A stretch of DNA of 60,461 bases, taken from NCBI GenBank assembly GCA_964559835.1, contig CAZLJE010000029.1:1-60461 (forward strand), given 5' to 3'. Under the pieces are notes generated by a model that had not been told where the DNA came from, ran no database searches, and saw only the letters and a program-made list of their open reading frames with translations. Each line of letters opens with the position of its first letter. Position 1 is the stretch's first letter. Source of the stretch: DAISJI01 sp964559835. Its GTDB lineage: Bacteria > Acidobacteriota > Terriglobia > Terriglobales > Acidobacteriaceae. The translations under genes were made by a program, and so were the position numbers. This document shows positions 54,770 to 60,461 of this stretch, one piece after another.

Positions 54770-55960
54770 ATGAAAAAAATAGCGATCCTCGGAAGCACCG
54801 GCTCCATCGGCAAAAGCACGCTGAAGATCGTCGAGGCCTATCCCGAGCGCTTCCGCGTGGTGGCGCTGGCGGCGGGCAAGAACGTCGACGCTGTCTTCGA
54901 GCAGGCATGTCGATGGCAGCCGCGGACGGTATCGGTCGCCGAGGAGCAGCAGGCGGACGCGCTGCGCAATAAGCTGCGCGCAGCCGGGCACACCGGCATC
55001 GAGGTCGTGTACGGGGCAGCCGGTAACGTTGCGGTCTCGACGCACCCGGAAGCCGATTTCGTTGTCAGCGCCATCGTCGGAGTGGCCGGACTTGAAGCGA
55101 CTTACGAAGCAGTCAAGGCCGGCAAGTCGGTCGGGCTCGCGAACAAGGAATCGCTGGTCGTGGCCGGTGAATTGATCACCGCCGAAGCCCACATGCAGGG
55201 CAAGCCGCTGTTGCCTATCGACAGCGAGCACAACGCCGTCCACCAGTGCATGCGCGGCGGGAAGCTCGACGAAGTCGAGCGCGTCTGGCTGACTGCTTCC
55301 GGCGGGCCATTCCTGAACACTCCAAAGGATCAGTTCGACAGCATTACGGTCGAGCAGGCGCTGAACCATCCGACGTGGAAGATGGGGCCGCGCATCACCA
55401 TCGACTCGGCCACGCTGATGAACAAGGGCTTCGAGGTCATCGAGGCATGCCGGCTGTTCCGCCTTCCCCCGAGCCAGATCGGCGTCATCGTCCATCCGCA
55501 GTCGACGATCCACTCGATGGTCGAATTCAAAGACGGCAGCCTGCTGGCGCAATTGTCGGTGACCGACATGCGCCTGCCAATCCTCTACGCCCTCACCTAC
55601 CCCGAAAGGATTGCAAGCGACCTGCGTTTCCCCGTTCTGGAGATGAAGCGGCTCGATTTCCAGGCGCCCGACCCGAATAAATTTCCATGTCTGCGGTTAG
55701 CGTATGAGGCGGCAGCGGCGGGCGGCTCCAAGACCATCGCCCTGAATGCCGCCGATGAAGTTGCCGTGGCGGCGTTCCTGGACAGGAAGATCGGATTCGG
55801 CGACATTCCCCGCGTGATTTCGGGAATATTGGATGAAACAAAAGAGGGCCATCCCGAATCTATTAAAGAGGTGCTGGCGATCGACGCCGAGGCGCGCCGC
55901 CTGGCTTGGGGTAAAATCTCATCGAGATCCAACTCAATCAGCTCAGTCATTGGTGATTGA
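54770..55960 (+). CDS. dxr: 1-deoxy-D-xylulose-5-phosphate reductoisomerase
   Basis: A 396-residue NADPH-dependent enzyme of the MEP isoprenoid pathway. It has IAILGSTGSIGKSTLKIVEA, PEADFVVSAIVGVAGLEATY, GLANKESLVVAGEL, LPIDSEHNAVHQCMRGG, VWLTASGGPFLNTPKDQFDS, HPTWKMGPRITIDSATLMNK, GFEVIEACRLFRLPPSQIGV IVHPQS and ALNAADEVAVAAFLDRKIGF. All catalytic motifs (ASGG, SEHNA, NKGFE) are present. Start is ATG just after the heptad repeat, with no Shine-Dalgarno visible. Confidence 0.96.
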   Translation: MKKIAILGSTGSIGKSTLKIVEAYPERFRVVALAAGKNVDAVFEQACRWQPRTVSVAEEQQADALRNKLRAAGHTGIEVVYGAAGNVAVSTHPEADFVVSAIVGVAGLEATYEAVKAGKSVGLANKESLVVAGELITAEAHMQGKPLLPIDSEHNAVHQCMRGGKLDEVERVWLTASGGPFLNTPKDQFDSITVEQALNHPTWKMGPRITIDSATLMNKGFEVIEACRLFRLPPSQIGVIVHPQSTIHSMVEFKDGSLLAQLSVTDMRLPILYALTYPERIASDLRFPVLEMKRLDFQAPDPNKFPCLRLAYEAAAAGGSKTIALNAADEVAVAAFLDRKIGFGDIPRVISGILDETKEGHPESIKEVLAIDAEARRLAWGKISSRSNSISSVIGD

Positions 55961-56020
55961 GTGGCTGGTGATTGCGTGATTCACAGTCACAAATCACCAG
56001 CCACTCAATCACTAATCGCA
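55947..56020. repeat. Heptad-period inverted repeat 7 (GTGATTG / GGTGATT words)
   Basis: The left arm from 55947 (TCATTGGTGATTGAGTGGCT, GGTGATTGCGTGAT) and the right arm 55986-56020 (GTCACAAATCACCAGCCACT, CAATCACTAATCGC) are near reverse complements with only a 5-nt loop. The left arm overlaps the last five codons of dxr. Confidence 0.85.
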
Positions 56021-56034
56021 GGTGCAATTACTGG

Positions 56035-57375
56035 ATGTATAACTTTCTTACTAGTGTGGTGGCGGTTGCTTTCGTGCTCGGGATCATGATCCTGGTGCAC
56101 GAATTCGGGCATTTCGCGGCGGCAAAGCTGTTCGGTGTCCGCGTGGAGCAGTTCGCCATCGGGTTCGGCAAGCGGCTGTTCGGCGTCCGCAAGGGCGAGA
56201 CCGACTACCGGATCAACCTGCTGCCCCTGGGCGGCTACGTCACGATGAGCGGCGAAAATCCGCTCGAAGCGCGCACCGGAGACGCGGGCGAGTTCATGTC
56301 GCACCCGCGTTGGCAGCGGTTCATCATCGCCTTTGCCGGCCCGCTCATGAACATCATCCTCGCCGTAGGGCTGCTCACCGTGGTGTACATGGTGCACTAC
56401 GAGCATCCGGCCTACCTCGACCAGCCGGCGATGATCGGGTTCGTGGTGGGCAACTCACCCGCCGAAAAGGCCGGCATCGAACCGGGCGACAAGATCGTCC
56501 AGATCGACGGCCAACAGAACCCGACCTGGCAGGACGTCATTCTCAAGGCCATGCTCAGCCCGTCGCACGCGGTCGGGGTCACGATCCAGCGCGACGGCAA
56601 AAACATGGACAAGCAGGTCGTGCCGGAAGCCATGGGGCCCGACAAGATCGGTGAAGCCGGCTGGATTCCCGACCGTCCCGTCCAGGTCTCGGTCGTCGAA
56701 CCGGACCTGCCGGCGGCAAAAGCTGGGATGAAGCCGGGAGACATGATCCTGGCGCTGAACGATCGTCCGGTGCGTTCGATCGAGTCGCTGCTGGCCCTGC
56801 TTGAGGCCAACCAGACGAGACCGGCGAAAGTGACCGTGGAACGCAATGGCCAGCACGTCGATCTGAGCATCACGCCGGTTCCGGCCACCGTGGACGGCAA
56901 GCCGCGTTATCGCCTCGGGTTCCAATCGTCCGAACCCATCCACGTCGACAAGCTGCCGATCGGCCAGGCATTCCAGAAATCGCTCGACCAGAACAAGAAG
57001 CTCTCCGGGCTGATCCTGGAGATGGTGCGCAAGCTCGTTCAGCGGCAGATCCCCATCCAACAGATCTCGGGACCGATCCGTATCGCCAAGATGTCGGGCG
57101 ACGCCGCGCGCCAACAGGGCTGGACGCCGCTACTGGAACTCATGTCCGGCATCAGCATCAACCTGGCGATCTTCAACCTGCTGCCCTTCCCGATCCTCGA
57201 TGGCGGGGTGATCCTGTTCCTGATCATCGAGGGCATCCGCCGGCGCGACATCAGCCTGCGCATCAAGGAGCGCATCTATCAGGTCGCGTTCGTCATGCTC
57301 GTGCTGTTCGCGATGATGGTCATCTACAACGACCTCGCCAAGACCATACCGGGGCTTGGGGGCAGGATGCCGTAA
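56035..57375 (+). CDS. rseP: RseP-type site-2 intramembrane metalloprotease
   Basis: A 446-residue inner-membrane protease of the RseP/YaeL family that cleaves anti-sigma factors in the envelope stress response. The zinc motif HEFGH is at residues 22-26. The matching C-terminal motif is NLLPFPILDGGVILFLIIEG (N-x-x-P-x-P-x-LDGG). Between lie two PDZ domains (GFVVGNSPAEKAGIEPGDKI and EPDLPAAKAGMKPGDMILAL). The start at 56035 directly precedes the first helix. It is the last gene of the contiguous cluster, followed by a strong terminator. Confidence 0.95.
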   Translation: MYNFLTSVVAVAFVLGIMILVHEFGHFAAAKLFGVRVEQFAIGFGKRLFGVRKGETDYRINLLPLGGYVTMSGENPLEARTGDAGEFMSHPRWQRFIIAFAGPLMNIILAVGLLTVVYMVHYEHPAYLDQPAMIGFVVGNSPAEKAGIEPGDKIVQIDGQQNPTWQDVILKAMLSPSHAVGVTIQRDGKNMDKQVVPEAMGPDKIGEAGWIPDRPVQVSVVEPDLPAAKAGMKPGDMILALNDRPVRSIESLLALLEANQTRPAKVTVERNGQHVDLSITPVPATVDGKPRYRLGFQSSEPIHVDKLPIGQAFQKSLDQNKKLSGLILEMVRKLVQRQIPIQQISGPIRIAKMSGDAARQQGWTPLLELMSGISINLAIFNLLPFPILDGGVILFLIIEGIRRRDISLRIKERIYQVAFVMLVLFAMMVIYNDLAKTIPGLGGRMP

Positions 57376-57388
57376 CGAACCAGGTGTG

Positions 57389-57415
57389 TGTACTAGCCAG
57401 GCTTGCCTGGCGACA
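57389..57415. repeat. 27-nt REP-like element, copy 2
   Basis: TGTACTAGCCAGGCTTGCCT + GGCGACA, identical to 53710-53736. Its core CCAGGC-TT-GCCTGG is a perfect palindrome. Confidence 0.85.
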
Positions 57416-57424
57416 GACAGTTTC

Positions 57425-57462
57425 GGGCGAGGAATGATGAGTTCCTCGCCCGCTCGCTTTTT
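57425..57462 (+). terminator. Rho-independent terminator of rseP
   Basis: GGGCGAGGAA (57425-57434) / TTCCTCGCCC (57442-57451), a perfect 10-bp stem with loop TGATGAG, then GCTCGCTTTTT. Confidence 0.85.
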
Positions 57463-57476
57463 GCCTTCGTGTAACG

Positions 57477-57492
57477 CAGGCGTCTCGCCTGG
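57477..57492. repeat. REP-like palindrome CAGGCGTCTCGCCTGG
   Basis: AGGCG-TCT-CGCCT core, related to the glgC-downstream copy at 20569. It abuts the toxin remnant described below. Confidence 0.55.
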
Positions 57493-57569
57493 AACGTACC
57501 AGCCGGACGTCGCCGCGCGCTATCTTGCCGGCCATGCAGCCTCTGCCTCCCATGCAAGAGCTTCGGCCT

Positions 57570-57752
57570 TCAATGGCCCTGCCTGGCGTAGCCTTGACGG
57601 TCGCGTTCTTCGCTCGCACGCACCTCCAAGCGGCGGAGGTGCTCGCGAAGAGCATCGCGGATCAACGCGGAACGGTTCTGTCTGGTCCGCTTGGCCGCCT
57701 GGTCTGTGGCCCGCAAGAGCTTCTCATCGAGGACTACGTGGATTGTTTGCAT
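57570..57752 (-). pseudogene. Frameshifted RHH antitoxin (MazE/CopG type)
   Basis: The 60-codon frame MQTIHVVLDEKLLRATDQAA then KRTRQNRSALIRDALREHLR is a typical ribbon-helix-helix antitoxin that pairs with MazF/PemK toxins. The usual Trp-rich C-terminus is absent from this frame but is present immediately downstream in another frame (KAEALAWEAEAAWPAR, then stop at about 57520). So a frameshift near 57570-57577 has removed the toxin-binding tail. A possible toxin start in the same direction (IARGDVRLV) follows at once and is cut off at the REP element at 57477. The whole looks like a decayed toxin-antitoxin locus. Confidence 0.6.
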
Positions 57753-57772
57753 GTTTCTCCGATTCGCTCTTT

Positions 57773-58150
57773 TTACGACACAGATCCGCTGTGCGCGAGC
57801 GTCTCGGGCTGCGGCGGTGCAGTCTGGCGTGAGTACACGGTAAGGCAGTAGACGGCAGCGCCGACGACCGGGAACATCATCAGCATGAAACAGAGTGCCT
57901 TCTTCCCATCGGTGGACTTGTCAAAGCTGAACAGGAAGTACTCCATCGCGACCAGCGTCAGCGCGGTTGAGGCGACACCGGCCAGGAATGCGAACCGCAG
58001 TACGACGGCAACGCCCTCCGGCACTTCGTCCGAGAATTGCATTGCGATCACGAGAGCAAGAAAGACAAGAGAGTAGACAGCAGCGCTTCGATACACGCGG
58101 CGCGCCCCAAGCGAGATCATCCACTCCTTGTTTAGAAAGTAACGGTACAT
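57773..58150 (-). CDS. Small membrane protein, hypothetical
   Basis: A 125-residue protein with three hydrophobic helices: VYSLVFLALVIAMQF, VVLRFAFLAGVASTALTLVA and KALCFMLMMFPVVGAAVYCL. The helices are separated by short acidic or basic loops (SDEVPEG, SFDKSTDGK). No family is recognised. The location in the accessory stretch between rseP and ispG suggests an imported gene. No strong Shine-Dalgarno. Confidence 0.65.
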   Translation of the reverse strand: MYRYFLNKEWMISLGARRVYRSAAVYSLVFLALVIAMQFSDEVPEGVAVVLRFAFLAGVASTALTLVAMEYFLFSFDKSTDGKKALCFMLMMFPVVGAAVYCLTVYSRQTAPPQPETLAHSGSVS

Positions 58151-58197
58151 TCGCGCGAATCATACCCCATTTGGCCGCGGACGCGATAACCACGACG

Positions 58198-58392
58198 TTA
58201 TAAACTTTCCGTCTTCACTATTCTGTACGTGTGTTCCTTCCCGCATCCGTTGCACGACTCGCTGAAATCGCGACACTCTTTCAAGAAGTACATCTTGGTC
58301 GGATCGTGAACTCCGATCACATCAAGAATGAGCACGCCGCAATCCGGAGTTCTGCACGTAACAACCCAGCAGCGCATTAGTTGATTAGCCAT
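58198..58392 (-). CDS. Small Cys-rich, zinc-finger-like protein
   Basis: A 64-residue protein with CWVVTCRTPDCG near the N-terminus and CRDFSESCNGCGKEH near the C-terminus, so there are enough Cys for one zinc site (C-x4-C-x4-C and C-x6-C-x2-C). It has no signal peptide. The texture is that of a small zinc-ribbon protein. No family is recognised. It lies on the same strand as the HNH-like gene upstream. Confidence 0.5.
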   Translation of the reverse strand: MANQLMRCWVVTCRTPDCGVLILDVIGVHDPTKMYFLKECRDFSESCNGCGKEHTYRIVKTESL

Positions 58393-58435
58393 AGCGGCGC
58401 AAATTGTACGCGCACGTTAAGGCGAACGTCTGTGA

Positions 58436-59191
58436 CTAATCGAAGACCGTAAATTCCGTTCCCAGTCTCCACCTCGCATGAAGTCCCTTAATCGTTGAAA
58501 ACACGCTGTCATCAAAACCGAGGATTGGTGGCCAATAGACGCTCGCGTTCTTGATCGGCCATATCACGGACACTATCTCATTCCACGGGCCGGGTGCAGG
58601 TGTGAGACTGATGGCTCGGTAACGATATTCGGCGGGGGCTCGCATTGTGAGGGTTTGGACAGCGAGCGAACCCATCACGACAGTAGAAAGGAATCCGGTG
58701 TAGGCGTGAAGGCAATCAGGCAGGCGATAGTAGCAGGCTCCGGAATCCGCCCCGAGTCCGCTGCTCAGGTAGCGACCGACCCAGACGGTTGTTCCGCGTG
58801 GAATCGCCCGGTGAAATCGCATATCCAATCGCTCGTTGTCCCGAAAGAAGAGGAACCGTTTCTTCCCGGCGGTAACTGAGTCCACCACCATTGCAGTCTT
58901 GCAGGCCCACGTTGAGATGAGAACCTGGTCGTCGGCACTGAAGAACCGAGAATGATCGTCAATGAGCGCACCCATAATCCTGGAGGCTTCAGTTTCAAGG
59001 TCGCTCATCCAACCTTCGTTACAAGATTTGCAGACGCATCGCGTCTTCCACTCGCGGTTAAATACGATGTTCTTGTGCGAACCAATGAATCCGGTGATTT
59101 TTTGTGGCGGGAGCTTGTCTAGCACCCACTGGGGCCATACGTGCTCGCGACTGCGAGCGTCGTTATCGCAGAACAAACACTTTCGAGACAT
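58436..59191 (-). CDS. HNH-like zinc/His protein, hypothetical
   Basis: A 251-residue protein. Its first 65 residues resemble an HNH/zinc-type nuclease motif: CLFCDNDARSREHVWPQWVL (C-x2-C, then EH with W-P-x-W) and CVCKSCNEGWMSDLETEASR (C-x-C-x2-C-N-x-GWM-x-LE). The C-x2-C...H...C-x2-C-N pattern is the beta-beta-alpha-metal style of HNH proteins. The remaining 185 residues (FFSADDQVLISTWACKTAMV, MRFHRAIPRGTTVWVGRYLS, YTGFLSTVVMGSLAVQTLTM) have no recognised domain. Proteins of this build often sit in mobile or defence-type islands. No partner gene is identifiable. Confidence 0.65.
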   Translation of the reverse strand: MSRKCLFCDNDARSREHVWPQWVLDKLPPQKITGFIGSHKNIVFNREWKTRCVCKSCNEGWMSDLETEASRIMGALIDDHSRFFSADDQVLISTWACKTAMVVDSVTAGKKRFLFFRDNERLDMRFHRAIPRGTTVWVGRYLSSGLGADSGACYYRLPDCLHAYTGFLSTVVMGSLAVQTLTMRAPAEYRYRAISLTPAPGPWNEIVSVIWPIKNASVYWPPILGFDDSVFSTIKGLHARWRLGTEFTVFD

Positions 59192-59208
59192 GGCGTATGA
59201 TTAATGGA

Positions 59209-59391
59209 ATGAAGTCTAAACCCAGCGCCGAGTTCCAGAACTTTGATAACGCAGTGCAGCGCATTCTCTCGGTTTCTAAAGAGGAATTACAGCGACGAAT
59301 CGAAGCCGACAAACTCGCACACGCGGGACAAAAGAAAAGAGGCCCAAAGCCTAAGAACGCTTCCGGCCACGTTTCCGATAGAAGGGTTTAG
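59209..59391 (+). CDS. Small charged conserved protein
   Basis: A 60-residue protein: MKSKPSAEFQNFDNAVQRIL then SVSKEELQRRIEADKLAHAG and QKKRGPKPKNASGHVSDRRV. The pattern F-x-N-F-x-x-A-x-x-x-x-L-x-VSK-x-E-L is a short conserved sequence found in many bacteria with no known role. The Lys/Arg/Pro tail would be disordered. An ATG four codons upstream is an alternative start. It is divergent from the HNH-like gene. Confidence 0.65.
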   Translation: MKSKPSAEFQNFDNAVQRILSVSKEELQRRIEADKLAHAGQKKRGPKPKNASGHVSDRRV

Positions 59392-59640
59392 AAAACCTCG
59401 AGCGCTTCACTAGAGTTCTTGCCAGTCAGTTCCGAATATGTCAGACGCCGATTCGCAACCTGTGAAACGATTAGGTCGCAGCGATCTGCGTCCTTGACCC
59501 GTGGTAGATCGCCTATATCCGCACCAAGATCACCAGCGTACTACTCGCACCGACCGGGTTGACTGTGAACTTCGGCCCTGCAACAGTTCCCCAGCAAAAA
59601 CGCGTTCCGAAAAAAAATAAATGACGGAATGGAAGCGGTT

Positions 59641-59676
59641 GCCCCACCCTTCCGCCTGCCTTTGGCGGAGCGTGGG
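59641..59676. repeat. REP-like hairpin
   Basis: CCCCACCCTTCCGCC and GGCGGAGCGTGGGG arms around TGCCTTT, with a few mismatches. Confidence 0.6.
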
Positions 59677-59731
59677 GATTTCTCCAGATGACCTCATCAA
59701 CCGATGACCCGATTGTTTCGTCACACGCCCA

Positions 59732-59747
59732 TGTGACCCACATCACA
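59732..59747. promoter_or_regulatory. CRP-type palindrome TGTGA-N6-TCACA
   Basis: TGTGACCCACATCACA exactly fits the TGTGA-N6-TCACA consensus bound by Crp/Fnr-family regulators. It is about 410 nt before ispG and 340 nt after the small charged gene, so its target is unclear. Confidence 0.5.
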
Positions 59748-60105
59748 TACAGCCTCTCCGACCCGCGCTACTCTCGTTGCGTACCCTCGCGGTGCAAGGG
59801 TGTGGTGTCTTCATCGTGCCCTGGTTAGTTCTTTGACAACATTCGCCGGCAAAATGCCACCCGCGTCTGTCTCTGGGACGCTCCACGGGATAATCGCGAG
59901 TTTGGCTGATTTTCTGTGGGACGCTTGGGATAAGGGGGGAGGGGGTCTCGCTTGGGATACCCATGGGTTACCCAGTGGGTAGCAAAACTGAATATCCCTT
60001 GCTGTTCCAGTCGCTTAACTCACATGCTCTGGGTAAGGCAGGGGGAGGGGGTACCCAACCCATCGGATTACTGAACGGTAAACCAGACCTCAAGGTCGAG
60101 AACCT

Positions 60106-60136
60106 GCACCGAGAGCCGAAAGCCGAGAGCCGCCCC
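60106..60136. repeat. Heptad-period words (GCCGAGA)
   Basis: GCCGAGA, GCCGAAA, GCCGAGA, GCCG, directly upstream of ispG. Single-arm array. Confidence 0.7.
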
Positions 60137-60159
60137 GCCTCAGGTAAACTGATGCATAT

Positions 60160-60461
<302 letters not shown>

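Larger units (their letters stand above)
59392..60159. other. 768-nt intergenic region with a CRP-like palindrome and G-runs
   Basis: No gene is recognised. It contains a REP-like hairpin (59641-59676), a CRP-type palindrome (59732-59747), TTGACA at 59833, two G-run tracts (59934-59945 and 60041-60051), the short palindromes ACCCATGGGT and TACCC-AGT-GGGTA (59960-59981), and heptad words before ispG (60106-60136). Confidence 0.55.

Noticed and set aside
59800..59982. Possible 60-codon gene in the ispG upstream gap
   Set aside because: No ribosome binding site or recognisable composition; the frame runs into the G-rich tract.

Overview
The window is GC-rich bacterial chromosome, most likely from an acidobacterium (Acidobacteriota, Koribacter/Terriglobia type). 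The evidence is a VWFA-related protein of the acidobacterial type, a large Oar-like TonB-dependent receptor with an N-terminal carboxypeptidase-regulatory domain, a Ser/Thr kinase fused to a WD40-like propeller, many small secreted proteins, a PEP-CTERM protein, a HAF-repeat lipoprotein and the gene order uppS-cdsA-dxr-rseP-ispG. No rRNA, tRNA, CRISPR array, prophage or classical IS element was recognised. The only transposase-like gene is a REP-associated tyrosine transposase (RAYT) at the left end.

Layout: 1-1.3 kb holds an edge-truncated helical-repeat protein, the RAYT with its REP palindromes, and a small cysteine-rich knottin-like reading frame. 1.3-10 kb holds VWFA, SDR and cupin genes, asnA and the Oar-like receptor. 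10-15 kb holds an HTH-TOBE regulator, an orphan ABC ATPase overlapping a tryptophan 2,3-dioxygenase, vapBC, a zinc-ribbon/rhomboid/TPR protein and a universal stress protein. 15-23.4 kb holds a STAS protein, a methylmalonyl-CoA mutase large subunit, glgC, an AstE-like hydrolase, an EthD protein and a prephenate dehydrogenase remnant. 23.4-30 kb holds the PEP-CTERM protein, an ABM monooxygenase, a GlcG-like protein, an enoyl-CoA hydratase and an L-lactate permease. 30-38.5 kb holds the kinase, dciA, a SYLF protein, cca, tsaD and a lipoprotein with eight 29-residue repeats. 38.5-52.7 kb holds a response regulator, an EamA transporter, galT, yraN, parDE, a HAF lipoprotein, a class-III aminotransferase, an RNB ribonuclease, a secreted RidA, a second STAS protein and others. 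52.8-60.4 kb is the isoprenoid/envelope cluster, interrupted between rseP and ispG by about 2.8 kb of accessory DNA.

Genes that plausibly work together: uppS, cdsA, dxr, rseP and ispG (isoprenoid precursor supply, undecaprenyl carrier, phospholipid synthesis and envelope-stress proteolysis); vapBC and parDE (toxin-antitoxin pairs); and perhaps ABM, GlcG, enoyl-CoA hydratase and lactate permease as an organic-acid utilisation neighbourhood, which is inference only.

The most unusual feature is the intergenic DNA. At least 15 gaps or gene ends contain degenerate tandem words with a period of exactly 7 nt. The word differs from locus to locus, and at seven loci the array is repeated in inverted orientation to make a long hairpin. 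In one gene such an array forms the C-terminus, and a period-8 relative lies inside cca. Separate GC-rich REP palindrome families (GGGTGGCCCACCC, CCCACATCTGCC/GGCAGATGTGGG and CCAGGCTTGCCTGG types) are scattered through the window and also enter coding sequences in frame. Several genes have a -10 box 6-7 nt before the start codon and probably make leaderless mRNAs.
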